This document shows positions 1 to 6,798 of a stretch of 8,483 nucleotides of DNA, piece by piece. Under the pieces are notes generated by a model. The model made no database searches and was not told where the DNA came from. It saw only the letters and a program-made list of their open reading frames with translations. Origin of the DNA: Thermoplasmatales archaeon ex4484_6 (lineage in GTDB: Archaea > Thermoplasmatota > Penumbrarchaeia > Penumbrarchaeales > Penumbrarchaeaceae); contig NJDO01000071.1 in NCBI GenBank assembly GCA_002254385.1, positions 1 through 8,483 of the forward strand. The letters run 5' to 3'. The stretch's first letter is position 1. Each line of letters starts with the position of its first letter. Made by a program: the position numbers and the translations under genes.

Positions 1-42
1 AATGACCAGCTTGGTGGCCACGGCACCGGCATCTATACCCAC
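1..42 (-). CDS. ASKHA-family activator ATPase of a 2-hydroxyacyl-CoA dehydratase/double-cubane enzyme (5' end only)
   Basis: Only the first 14 codons lie in the window; the gene runs off the left edge. Read from a GTG at 42-40 they give VGIDAGAVATKLVI, the phosphate-1 loop of the BadF/BadG/BcrA/HgdC family (usual form GIDxGSxxTK). Known members are homodimeric [4Fe-4S] ATPases that hydrolyse ATP to drive a low-potential electron into the partner enzyme, which is what the gene just upstream encodes. The frame has no ATG or TTG near this point, and a purine-rich site at 52-60 lies 9 bases before the GTG, so GTG is the likely start. It begins 32 bases after the dehydratase-like stop codon and should belong to the same operon. 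One oddity is Ala where the family usually has Ser or Thr (DAGA instead of DxGS). The family call is fairly firm for so short a fragment because motif and neighbour agree; the exact subfamily cannot be told. Confidence 0.72.
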   Translation of the reverse strand, partial: MGIDAGAVATKLVI

Positions 43-74
43 GTCGCAGGGTCCCCTTCCGTTCTCGTTCGGTG

Positions 75-1403
75 TTAAGCCCCATCCCCCCTGCTGCCTC
101 TTCTTGCCTTGATCATCTCCACGAAGGCCTCAACCCTGGTCCTCACCTGTTCCACATCCCCCTCGTCGTACTCGCTCTCGAGCTTCACCATGGGTATCCC
201 GATCTCCCTCAGGTCCATCTCTATCTTTGTCGCTTCCAGGTTGTTCAGGTGGCATCCCCTCAGCGTGTGGAACACCACACCTTCAACACCGAAATCCCTT
301 ATCGACGTCCTCATCCTCCGCAGTCTCTCGTCATTGGGTGAGAAGCAGGGGCAGGTGCTTGGGAAGAAGTATCTCTCCGCAAGCGCCCTGAGCAGTGCCT
401 TCCTGGTGAACCCGTCCGGTATCACGGGGTCGGACACGATGCGGAACCCCGAGCAGAGCTCGTCGTGGACTATGATCCCCCCGCTCTCCTCGACTATGGA
501 CGGGATCTTGAAATTGGGATACATCATGGGGGAGCCGGCTATGAGTATCCTGGCGGCTCCCTCCTCGGCAGCGGATCTCCCCTTCTTCTTCATATCCTCC
601 AGCTCGGATACCAGCTCCTCCACCTTCGAGCACCATCTCTCGATATCGTCAACCTGGGCCGCCTGGGCCACTAGCATTGCGTCCTGACCGGATATGGGAG
701 GGGCTCCGGACCTCCTGAGTCCGAGCAGGCGGGACCAGAGCTCATGGGCCCTGTTCCATTTCCCTATCTCCTTCAGCAGGGAACGTCTGGTGACCTTCTT
801 CCCCGTCAGCTCCTCGAGCATCCTCACAAGATATTCTATCTCCCTTACCCAGAGCTCCGAGGAGGTCTCCCCTATCTTGACCCTGGGGACGTTCATCATC
901 ACCACCTTGACCCAGTCCTCCAGGATCTCTGCCAGTTTCATCTTGCCGTCGCAGGTGGCCGGCCCCACCACCATGTCGACATTGCTGGTTAGCGGGTCCG
1001 AGCCCACCATCCTCGTTCCCAGCGTGGATTTGACCATCGGACACAATCCCGCATCTCCCAGCAGTTCGTTAGCGGGATGGACCGGTTCGTAGTATCCCGA
1101 GCATAATCTGACGTTTTTCGCACCGGCAGCATTGATGATCTCGATCGGCACCATCACGCACATGGTACCCACGATCTTCACTCCCCTCTCCCTCATCTCG
1201 GAGAGCTCCTGGGACCTCGCCCCGTCATACCTCATCACCTCGTCGAAGTAGGACATCCTACCCGCCCTTGTCCTCTTCGAGGTGAGTCTATCCCTTGCGT
1301 TTTTCTCCATGTCCCTGGATCTCTTGATTGTCCTCTCCCTCTGTTCACCGGAGAAGTATCCCTCTCTATCCTTGAGATATCTCGGGGGTCCTTCATCTTT
1401 CAT
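75..1403 (-). CDS. 2-hydroxyacyl-CoA dehydratase D-component family protein (HgdB / double-cubane cluster protein-like)
   Basis: This is a 442-residue cytoplasmic protein matching the HGD-D family (HgdB, FldB/C, BcrB/C, double-cubane cluster proteins). Family landmarks are visible: C82 in CVMVPxEII followed by NAAG, C101, C121 in CPMVKSTLG, C151 in TCDGKMK, the strand motif RILIAGSP (285-292), HDELCSGFR (313-321, C317), CPC at 351-353, and GCHLNNLEA (383-391, C384) before a C-terminal RTRVEAF helix. Nine cysteines in all are candidate iron-sulfur ligands. Known members use an ATP-dependent activator to reduce or dehydrate difficult substrates, and the adjoining gene encodes such an activator. 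No second D-component lies next to it in the window, which fits a single-subunit double-cubane type better than a two-subunit acyl-CoA dehydratase, although a partner could lie past the edge. The first ATG is supported by a site at 1409-1420. The reading frame overlaps the ferredoxin gene by 11 bases. Residues 1-50 are a charged extension before the domain. The substrate is unknown. Confidence 0.88.
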   Translation of the reverse strand: MKDEGPPRYLKDREGYFSGEQRERTIKRSRDMEKNARDRLTSKRTRAGRMSYFDEVMRYDGARSQELSEMRERGVKIVGTMCVMVPIEIINAAGAKNVRLCSGYYEPVHPANELLGDAGLCPMVKSTLGTRMVGSDPLTSNVDMVVGPATCDGKMKLAEILEDWVKVVMMNVPRVKIGETSSELWVREIEYLVRMLEELTGKKVTRRSLLKEIGKWNRAHELWSRLLGLRRSGAPPISGQDAMLVAQAAQVDDIERWCSKVEELVSELEDMKKKGRSAAEEGAARILIAGSPMMYPNFKIPSIVEESGGIIVHDELCSGFRIVSDPVIPDGFTRKALLRALAERYFFPSTCPCFSPNDERLRRMRTSIRDFGVEGVVFHTLRGCHLNNLEATKIEMDLREIGIPMVKLESEYDEGDVEQVRTRVEAFVEMIKARRGSRGDGA

Positions 1404-2430
1404 TCTCTTCCTCCCTCCTTTCGGGCAGCGGAACGATCTTCAATGGCTCCACATCACTGTCATCCTTCCTCCTGAACAGGTCTCCCAAAGAGCGCCTCCT
1501 TCTGGGCTTCCTGGAGGATATGAGCTTCACGGGACCGTAGTTCAGGGAGAGGCAGCCCTCTTCGGGGCAGTACTCCACGCATTTCCCGCACAGGGTGCAG
1601 TCCTCCCCTCCCACGTCGTCCCTTGTCATGTCCTCGTAGACCCTGTCATGGTCCAGGGGGCATACCCTGACACAGATCCTGCATCTGGTGCATCTGTCGG
1701 GGTCCTTCTTCAGGAACGGCATGGAGCTCCTTCCGAAGATGGCCATCATACCTCCCATGGGGCAGACCCTGCAGAATGCCATGGGAACGAGGAATGAGGT
1801 CGCGGAGAAAGCGATTAGGGATAATATGGCGAGCAGGGGGAGGGAGGTGGACCATGGTTCAAGTCCCAGGATCTGCTGGGAGAGGGTGAAGAAACCCTTG
1901 GCGGGGCATATCTGACAGAATGGAAGTGCAAGGGCCGTCTGACAGGAGGAGAGGCCCAGGGATGAGATACCAATGGGTACGGATATGAGAATGGTCAGGA
2001 AGATAAGCGTGTATTTCACCCTTCTCAGGATGACCCTTGTCTTGTTCCCGAGGCGTATCCTGGGAACGTGAAGTATCTCCCTCAGCTTGTTGAATCCCTC
2101 CTGGACGAGACCGAACGGGCAGGCCCACGAGCACCAGAACCTCCCTAGAAGCAGGATCATGAGAATGACAACCGCGAGCATGAGGGCGACATCGATGTAA
2201 TGCGTCGCCCACCCCGTGGTGAGGCCGTCCTGCAGCTGATAGTAGTAGCACGACGTGGGGGTGCTGCTGATGTACCTGCAGGAGGCATTGGGAAGGAATA
2301 TCCTCCTGAGAACGGGATAACGGCCGAAGGGCGGGATCCCGAACAGCTGTCCGACGACGAACAGGAACACCGAGAGCTGGACAATGAGCCTGAAGGGGCC
2401 GATGTTCCTCCCCTTGAAAGTCCAGCTCAT
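1393..2430 (-). CDS. NapH/YccM-like membrane polyferredoxin with two C-terminal [4Fe-4S] clusters
   Basis: This 345-residue integral membrane electron carrier has predicted helices near 14-32, 78-96, 140-158 and 198-216. Three Cys-Pro motifs follow membrane segments: C100xxxC104P, C172xxC175P and C220xxC223P. Two classical ferredoxin motifs follow: C247xxC250xxC253xxxC257P and C278xxC281xxC284xxxC288P. The C-terminus is a basic then acidic tail. This layout is that of the NapH/NosR-C-terminal/YccM group, which moves electrons between the membrane pool and soluble partners. Here the soluble partner is probably the activator and double-cubane-type enzyme encoded downstream. C51 and C61 sit in the first loop, which should face outside and so could contact the exported propellers; that is inference. 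A longer open frame to 2526 exists, but the start at 2430 is chosen because it forms an ATGA overlap with the preceding stop and has GAGGAGG 8 bases upstream; the extra 32 residues are arginine/histidine-rich and overlap another gene. Confidence 0.88.
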   Translation of the reverse strand: MSWTFKGRNIGPFRLIVQLSVFLFVVGQLFGIPPFGRYPVLRRIFLPNASCRYISSTPTSCYYYQLQDGLTTGWATHYIDVALMLAVVILMILLLGRFWCSWACPFGLVQEGFNKLREILHVPRIRLGNKTRVILRRVKYTLIFLTILISVPIGISSLGLSSCQTALALPFCQICPAKGFFTLSQQILGLEPWSTSLPLLAILSLIAFSATSFLVPMAFCRVCPMGGMMAIFGRSSMPFLKKDPDRCTRCRICVRVCPLDHDRVYEDMTRDDVGGEDCTLCGKCVEYCPEEGCLSLNYGPVKLISSRKPRRRRSLGDLFRRKDDSDVEPLKIVPLPERREEENER

Positions 2431-3716
2431 TCCAGCAGCCTCCTCTTCCGGACGATGATCCTGATGATCACGGCGATCTGGATGAGGGCGACGGCGGTTC
2501 CCGCGATTATGAACACGGAGAGCCACTGCCTCACCTCGTCCACCTCTCCCAGGACGGCCTCGACCTCCTTGGTCCTCCCGTCGATTATGTAAACGTGCGG
2601 TGTGACGTACCCCGACGTGTAATCGCCCTTGCCGACGTAACCCCCCTGTCCCGCGATTATCTCCACCTGGCCGTCATCGTCAACATCGTATATCACCAGA
2701 CCGAGCACGTCCCTCCCGAGTTCGGGCGACCTCCACTCCTCCCGATGCGTGATGCCGTCATACGCGTAGATGTATCCCCCCATGTTGGACACCACGATCT
2801 CCGGCGTCCCGTCACCGTCTATGTCATCCACATCGAGGCCGTAGGCCTTGGGCCCGATGTTCTCGCTCCTCCAGAGCCTCCCGTAGGTGTCCCCGTTCCA
2901 CGAGTAGATGAAGCACCATCCCTCCCTGTAGCGGTAGCCGTTGGACAGGATGATATCGAGCGTACCGTCGGAATCCAGGTCCGTCACCTTCATCCCCTCC
3001 ACGCAGCCCTGGAGGTCCTCGCTCTCGAACTCCACCTCCAGGGTCTCAAGGTCGTATATCCTGAAGTAACCCTCCCCCTTCACATCTCCCAATGCGGCCC
3101 CGGAGGTGACTATGAGCTCATCCTCCCCGTCATTGTCGAGGTCGGCGATGTCGAGCTCCCTCAGGCGTGAGTTCCAGGGTTCGGGCAGCGTCCTGAAGGG
3201 TTCCGATGAATTGTTCTCGAAGAAGTAGACCTGCCCCCAGCCCTGGTCCGTCTTGAAACCGCACCCGACCAGAAGCTCGTTCGTGCCGTCGCCATCGAGA
3301 TCATGGAGGAGGAGCCCGTGGGCGTCCCTGTCGAGGGTGACCGAATGCCATTCCTCCTCCTTGGTGATCCCGTCCAGGCATCTCACCTCCCCGTCCCCGT
3401 CGCCTATGATTATCTCCAATGCCGGGTCGTCATCGAACTGCCCGTATGTGAGGCCCCACACCCTCGTTCCGTATCTCTCGGATGTCCAGTCCACGAAGTA
3501 GTCCCCGGACCTGTACTCCACGGATGTCACGTATCCCTCGTACGAACCGAAAAGTATCTCGTTCTTTCCGTCGGAATCTATATCCGCGCAGATTATGGAT
3601 GAGAAGCGCCCGATCCCCGACGTCAGGGCATCCGGTCCCACCTCACCCGATGCGGCCGGAACGATGGGAAGCAGCAGAAGGAAGGCGATCGATACGGCAA
3701 TGAGGGTAGCTCTCAA
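2427..3716 (-). CDS. Secreted, membrane-anchored FG-GAP/VCBS-type seven-bladed beta-propeller
   Basis: This 429-residue exported protein has a signal peptide at about 1-24 (hydrophobic AFLLLLPIVP, then AASG). It carries seven Asp-rich loops at residues 45, 94, 139, 192, 246, 298 and 344, spaced 45-54 residues apart. A single helix at about 398-418 is followed by the basic tail RKRRLLE. Six loops are of the DxDxDG type (for example DIDSDG, DLDGDG, DVDDDG); the second (FDDD at 94-97) is degenerate. Each is followed by an EI/ELhhG strand, as in integrin-like FG-GAP repeats that bind calcium. Seven repeats imply one complete propeller facing the outside. The start is TTG, which overlaps the preceding stop as TTGA; AGGAGGAG lies 6 bases upstream and no ATG is available near the signal peptide. 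It is the third gene of the operon. Such propellers usually serve as binding or scaffold modules; no ligand can be read from the sequence. Confidence 0.85.
   Translation of the reverse strand: MRATLIAVSIAFLLLLPIVPAASGEVGPDALTSGIGRFSSIICADIDSDGKNEILFGSYEGYVTSVEYRSGDYFVDWTSERYGTRVWGLTYGQFDDDPALEIIIGDGDGEVRCLDGITKEEEWHSVTLDRDAHGLLLHDLDGDGTNELLVGCGFKTDQGWGQVYFFENNSSEPFRTLPEPWNSRLRELDIADLDNDGEDELIVTSGAALGDVKGEGYFRIYDLETLEVEFESEDLQGCVEGMKVTDLDSDGTLDIILSNGYRYREGWCFIYSWNGDTYGRLWRSENIGPKAYGLDVDDIDGDGTPEIVVSNMGGYIYAYDGITHREEWRSPELGRDVLGLVIYDVDDDGQVEIIAGQGGYVGKGDYTSGYVTPHVYIIDGRTKEVEAVLGEVDEVRQWLSVFIIAGTAVALIQIAVIIRIIVRKRRLLE
2439..2445 (-). promoter_or_regulatory. Ribosome binding site deciding the polyferredoxin start
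   Basis: GAGGAGG on the minus strand, 8 bases before the ATG at 2430, supports the short start over the longer frame that begins at 2526. Confidence 0.75.
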
Positions 3717-4909
3717 TCCCTTCTCCTCCTGAGTTCCCTGAAGGCCGGATACATGATGATCACAGTTCCGAAAAATGCCAGAAGGAACAGTATGATGACC
3801 ACCATCAGGGTGCTGTCGGTCCCGTCACCCGAGTCGGAGCTCCCCCTTCCGAATTCGTACATAATCACAGTATGGCTCTTTCCGTATCCAGCGGCGATCC
3901 CGGTCCCGTCCGGGGACCATCTCGACGACATCACCATTGCCTTCTGCTCGACACCGTCCTTGATGACCTTGAGCTCCAGGCCGCTTTCCATGTCCCTTAC
4001 CTTCAGCGTGAGGTCCACACCCGATGTGGCGGCGATCTCCCCGTTGGGATGCACGTCCACCGATCTCACGCAGTTGTAATCCTGCCACGTGGCGAGCTCC
4101 TCCCCCGTAGTGGCATTCCACTTCTTGATCTTGTAATCCCTGGAACCCGTGATCAGGACGCTCCCGTCCGGGGACCAGTCCACGTCGAGAAGGCCCGATG
4201 TGTGCCCCTTCATCAGGAGAAGCTCCTCCCCCCCGGGGAAGCTCCATATCCTCAGGGTCCTGTCATCGGACGCCGTCGCGATCCTCGTTCCGTCCCCGTT
4301 CCATTTCACCGCAAGGACCCCGTCCCTGTGGCCCTGGAGGAGGGCTGCTTCCTCCCCGGTCTCCAGATCCCAGACACGGGTGACGTTCTCTCCCGCGTTC
4401 TGGGGAATGACCTTGTCGGTCCCGGAACCGGACGCGAGATACCTGGAATCGGGGGAGAAGTCGAGGCAGAGTACGGACCCGGTGTGTCCGGTGAACGTCC
4501 GTTCAAGATGCCAGTCTTCCGTGGAGAAGAGCCTGACGACGAGGTCGTCACCGCCGGTTGCCAGCCACTTCCCGTCAGGGGAGAACGCGCATGCCCGGAG
4601 GGGCAGTGTCCCTTCGGGTGCGAACCCGTCGCATCTCGTTATGTGATCGGACATGTCGAGTTCCTCGATCACCGTCCCGTCCTCCGCGTCCAGGATCAGG
4701 CATTTGTTATCGAAGAACGTGGCGGCTATCATGGTCCCGTCCGGTGACCAGGCGAGCTTCCAGAACGTAGCCTCGTCATCCTCCTTGACGAATGTCCACA
4801 CGGCTGCCAGTGTGGTAGGATCCTCTTCGGCTCCCTGTGACAGCAGGGGAAGCATTCCCGTGATCAGTATAATGAGCATGACCGAAGCCTCAGGGATGCC
4901 GTGTCTCAT
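3713..4909 (-). CDS. Secreted, membrane-anchored WD40-repeat beta-propeller
   Basis: This 398-residue protein has an N-terminal signal or anchor helix (about 8-26), about seven WD40 repeats, and a C-terminal helix at about 367-387 followed by a basic tail ending RRRRD. The repeats show the WSPDG or FSPDG turn, the GH dipeptide (TGHTGSV, QGHRDGV, KGHTSGL) and closing strands such as RVWDLETGEE and RIWSFPGGEE. The turn recurs in blades beginning near FWKLAW, LRACAF, SVLCLDF, VLAVKW, LLDVDW, VRSVDV and VMSSRW, giving seven. WD40 proteins are binding platforms and are mostly cytoplasmic, so an exported and tethered one is less usual. The ATG at 4909 has GAGGAGGG 6 bases before it and overlaps the preceding gene by 20 bases. 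The fourth blade carries an insertion (about SGTDKVIPQNAGENV) with N-x-T. Function beyond a likely interaction role is unknown. Confidence 0.87.
   Translation of the reverse strand: MRHGIPEASVMLIILITGMLPLLSQGAEEDPTTLAAVWTFVKEDDEATFWKLAWSPDGTMIAATFFDNKCLILDAEDGTVIEELDMSDHITRCDGFAPEGTLPLRACAFSPDGKWLATGGDDLVVRLFSTEDWHLERTFTGHTGSVLCLDFSPDSRYLASGSGTDKVIPQNAGENVTRVWDLETGEEAALLQGHRDGVLAVKWNGDGTRIATASDDRTLRIWSFPGGEELLLMKGHTSGLLDVDWSPDGSVLITGSRDYKIKKWNATTGEELATWQDYNCVRSVDVHPNGEIAATSGVDLTLKVRDMESGLELKVIKDGVEQKAMVMSSRWSPDGTGIAAGYGKSHTVIMYEFGRGSSDSGDGTDSTLMVVIILFLLAFFGTVIIMYPAFRELRRRRD
3723..3730 (-). promoter_or_regulatory. Ribosome binding site for the TTG start of the FG-GAP gene
   Basis: AGGAGGAG on the minus strand, 6 bases before the TTG at 3716. 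It is the main reason to accept a TTG start here, along with the signal peptide that follows directly. Confidence 0.75.
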
Positions 4910-6551
4910 CCGATTCCCTCCTCTCGAAAGTGTTTATGTCCCTTATCCTGAACAGTATCAGGACCATGAGCAGTATGATATTCAGTATCACCACGGCCAC
5001 GCTTCCGGCTATGTATGGTCCCCTCCCCTCCTTGAGCTTCACCCCCGATCCCGTCTCGTCAGCTCCCTCCGCGGGTTCCACCGTTATCCTGACCAGGGTG
5101 TTTCCCGGGACGAGATCCGCTCCCCCTGCCTCGATGTGAATGTCCACCGAGGACCTCGAGGAGACGTAGGGAGGCATGTAGTAAAGTGTCATCTTCCCGG
5201 ACGGGGGAACGGGTATGCTCTCGCTTTCGCTCCCGTTCCTTTCGACGGAGATCCTTCCTGCGGAAGGTACCGCGTGCAGTGTGACATCTTTCAGGGCCGC
5301 GCTCTCGGAGCTGTTCACCATGACCTCTATCTCCACGACCTCGTCGGACGCGATCTCCTTCCTTTCGGGGAATGCGGAAACCGACAGCCCCGGAGGGCGG
5401 ATCCCGATGCAGTAGACGGAACGGTCGGAGGATCCGAAGTATACGGAACCGTTGAAAAGCGCCGGGGATGAGTACACATACCCGGATGTGGAGAACGTCC
5501 ACAGCTCCTCCCCGGTCTCCCTGTCGAAGCAGTAGAGGTGGTGATCGTCCGAACCTATCAGGACGTATCTATCTGTCACGAGCGGGGATGAGCCCCCCTG
5601 GAAATCATGTGTGGGAGATGACCAGAGGATATCCTCCTCCGTGGCGTTCCCGTCCTCAATGTCTATGCACCACATATACTCGAAGGAACCTATGTATAGC
5701 CTTCCGTCCCGGAGGACCGGTGTGGAATAGGAGGGATTCTCTATGTGAAGGTCCCAGTCCCTCCCCCCTCCCGAGAGGTCCCTGGCGATGAGCGTCCTCC
5801 CCTCGCCGGTGGGTATGTAGAGGACCCCATCGCGAAGAAGGCCCGAGGAGTAAACCTCGGATCGATCGGGAAGCTCGAACGTTTCCTTTACTCTTCCGTC
5901 CTCCAGCGAGAACATGAAGAGTCCCCCCCCGGTGTCCCCGATTATTCCGCGGCTGCCGGCCCCGTCCACGATCGGGGAGGCCCAGAACCCGGTGTCGGAT
6001 ATCTTCCTCATCCATTCGATGTTCCCTTCCATCGTGATCCTGTAAATGAACCCCTCGTCGTCCGCAGCTATTAGGGAATCACCAAAGATGTGGCATGAGG
6101 ATAGTATCCTGCCCTCGAGGGTGACGTTCCATATCTTCGAGGGCCTTCCACCGGCGGGCCCCGGCAGGGAGATGCAGTAGAGGTTCCCGTCGAAGGAGCC
6201 GAAGTATGCCCTCCCTTCGTGAACCAGCGCAGTGGCCTGTATCTCGCCGCCGGTCCTGAACTTCCAGCGGAGCTCCCCGCTCTCGGGTTCGAAGCAGTAG
6301 AGGTTGCCGTCATCCGAGCCGATGAGCATGCCTCCGTCGTGGAAGACGGGAGAGGAGAGGACCTGCCCGTTGGTATGATATGACCAGATGAGCTCTCCCT
6401 CGGGGGGAGCTTCCCCTTCCTCGACGGCGTGATGGAGAGGATCTCCCCTCCACTGGTCCCAGCTTCCCCGGATACCGGGAGAAATCGGAAGGAGGAGAAA
6501 GAGGAGCATCAGAGCTAGGGTACATGCCTTTGCTCCGGAGCCATCCCTCAT
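4890..6551 (-). CDS. Secreted, membrane-anchored PQQ-type (quinoprotein-like) beta-propeller with C-terminal beta-sandwich
   Basis: This 553-residue protein is the first gene of the operon. It has a signal peptide at about 7-29 (LALMLLFLLLP). The propeller spans about 33-395, then a region (about 396-492) resembling an Ig-like or CARDB beta-sandwich, a helix at about 514-535, and a short charged tail. Blades show the PQQ-repeat pattern: SSP(V/A)-hhDG-hhIGSDDGNLYCF-xxxSGELxWxF, clear at residues 66-97, 107-128, 285-306, 330-363 and 369-392. Several blades carry a Tyr/Trp-Cys pair (YC at 85-86, 125-126, 350-351, 390-391; WC at 294-295). Family members include true quinoprotein dehydrogenases and BamB-type scaffolds. 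I see no clear dehydrogenase active-site signature, so a scaffold or binding role is likelier. The open frame extends to 6626, but the ATG at 6551 is chosen because AAAGGAGGG lies 5 bases upstream and a signal peptide follows at once. It overlaps the WD40 gene by 20 bases. Confidence 0.86.
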   Translation of the reverse strand: MRDGSGAKACTLALMLLFLLLPISPGIRGSWDQWRGDPLHHAVEEGEAPPEGELIWSYHTNGQVLSSPVFHDGGMLIGSDDGNLYCFEPESGELRWKFRTGGEIQATALVHEGRAYFGSFDGNLYCISLPGPAGGRPSKIWNVTLEGRILSSCHIFGDSLIAADDEGFIYRITMEGNIEWMRKISDTGFWASPIVDGAGSRGIIGDTGGGLFMFSLEDGRVKETFELPDRSEVYSSGLLRDGVLYIPTGEGRTLIARDLSGGGRDWDLHIENPSYSTPVLRDGRLYIGSFEYMWCIDIEDGNATEEDILWSSPTHDFQGGSSPLVTDRYVLIGSDDHHLYCFDRETGEELWTFSTSGYVYSSPALFNGSVYFGSSDRSVYCIGIRPPGLSVSAFPERKEIASDEVVEIEVMVNSSESAALKDVTLHAVPSAGRISVERNGSESESIPVPPSGKMTLYYMPPYVSSRSSVDIHIEAGGADLVPGNTLVRITVEPAEGADETGSGVKLKEGRGPYIAGSVAVVILNIILLMVLILFRIRDINTFERRESDETRHP

Positions 6552-6556
6552 TGGTT

Positions 6557-6565
6557 CCCTCCTTT
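6557..6565 (-). promoter_or_regulatory. Ribosome binding site deciding the PQQ-propeller start
   Basis: AAAGGAGGG on the minus strand, 5 bases before the ATG at 6551. It favours this start over the frame opening at 6626, whose extra 25 residues are charged and would bury the signal peptide. Confidence 0.75.
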
Positions 6566-6615
6566 CCGGAATACGATCCCGGGAGTCTCTGATGGATGAA
6601 CATCCCGACATTTCA

Positions 6616-6623
6616 TAGATAAG
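6616..6623 (-). promoter_or_regulatory. Candidate TATA box for the propeller-ferredoxin-dehydratase operon
   Basis: CTTATCTA on the minus strand resembles an archaeal TATA box. A transcript starting about 25 bases on, near 6593, would have a leader of about 40 bases containing the ribosome site. An alternative lies near 6645-6652 (TCATAAAC). Assigned by eye; weak. Confidence 0.3.
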
Positions 6624-6752
6624 CATTATGGGGGCTTTCCCGACAGTTTATGATTTTTTTGAATTCTCATTATGGTGAATTGGTAATTAGAGGGCGGCAG
6701 CAATTGTTTAGAGGATGGGAGAAGTTGGCTTCCCTTCCATTACAAGAACGGG

Positions 6753-6766
6753 AAAAGGATAAATAT
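6753..6766 (+). promoter_or_regulatory. Candidate BRE/TATA promoter for the lipoprotein gene
   Basis: AAAAGG followed by ATAAATAT has the archaeal pattern of a purine-rich BRE and a TATA box. A start about 25 bases after the box centre would fall near 6788, leaving a leader of about ten bases before the ATG at 6799. The divergent operon promoter lies about 140 bases away. Confidence 0.5.
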
Positions 6767-6798
6767 CTCTTTTCAATAGTTCATGTGGGAGAATATCA

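Larger units (their letters stand above)
1..6551 (-). other. Predicted six-gene operon: three anchored propellers, membrane ferredoxin, HgdB-like enzyme, activator
   Basis: All six genes lie on the minus strand with no room for internal promoters. Junctions in transcription order are: 20-base overlap (4890-4909), TTGA overlap (3713-3716), ATGA overlap (2427-2430), 11-base overlap (1393-1403), then a 32-base gap (43-74) before the activator. Every start has a purine-rich ribosome site inside the preceding gene, so translation is probably coupled. This points to co-expression and probably a shared process. The operon continues beyond the left edge. Confidence 0.8.

Noticed and set aside
2431..2526. 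32-residue N-terminal extension of the polyferredoxin
   Set aside because: Overlaps the FG-GAP gene deeply, is Arg/His-rich before a membrane helix, and the downstream ATG has an ATGA overlap and a strong ribosome site.
3872..4747. 291-residue plus-strand frame opposite the WD40 gene
   Set aside because: A shadow of the GC-rich repeat-containing WD40 gene; rich in Pro/Arg/His with no domain, while the other strand has clear WD40 repeats, signal and anchor.
4653..5471. 272-residue plus-strand frame spanning the WD40/PQQ junction
   Set aside because: Runs antisense across two well supported genes and has no protein-like features.
5400..6330. Similar nucleotide stretches (near 5527, 6171 and 6291) looking like direct repeats
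   Set aside because: They encode the recurring NLYCF-type strand of the PQQ blades and are explained by the protein repeat.
4890..6551. True PQQ-dependent dehydrogenase
   Set aside because: Blade repeats match the quinoprotein-like fold, but I could not see a catalytic or PQQ-binding signature, and BamB-like scaffolds share the same repeats.
6552..6626. 25-residue N-terminal extension of the PQQ propeller
   Set aside because: Charged, would mask the signal peptide and contains the strong ribosome site of the ATG at 6551.
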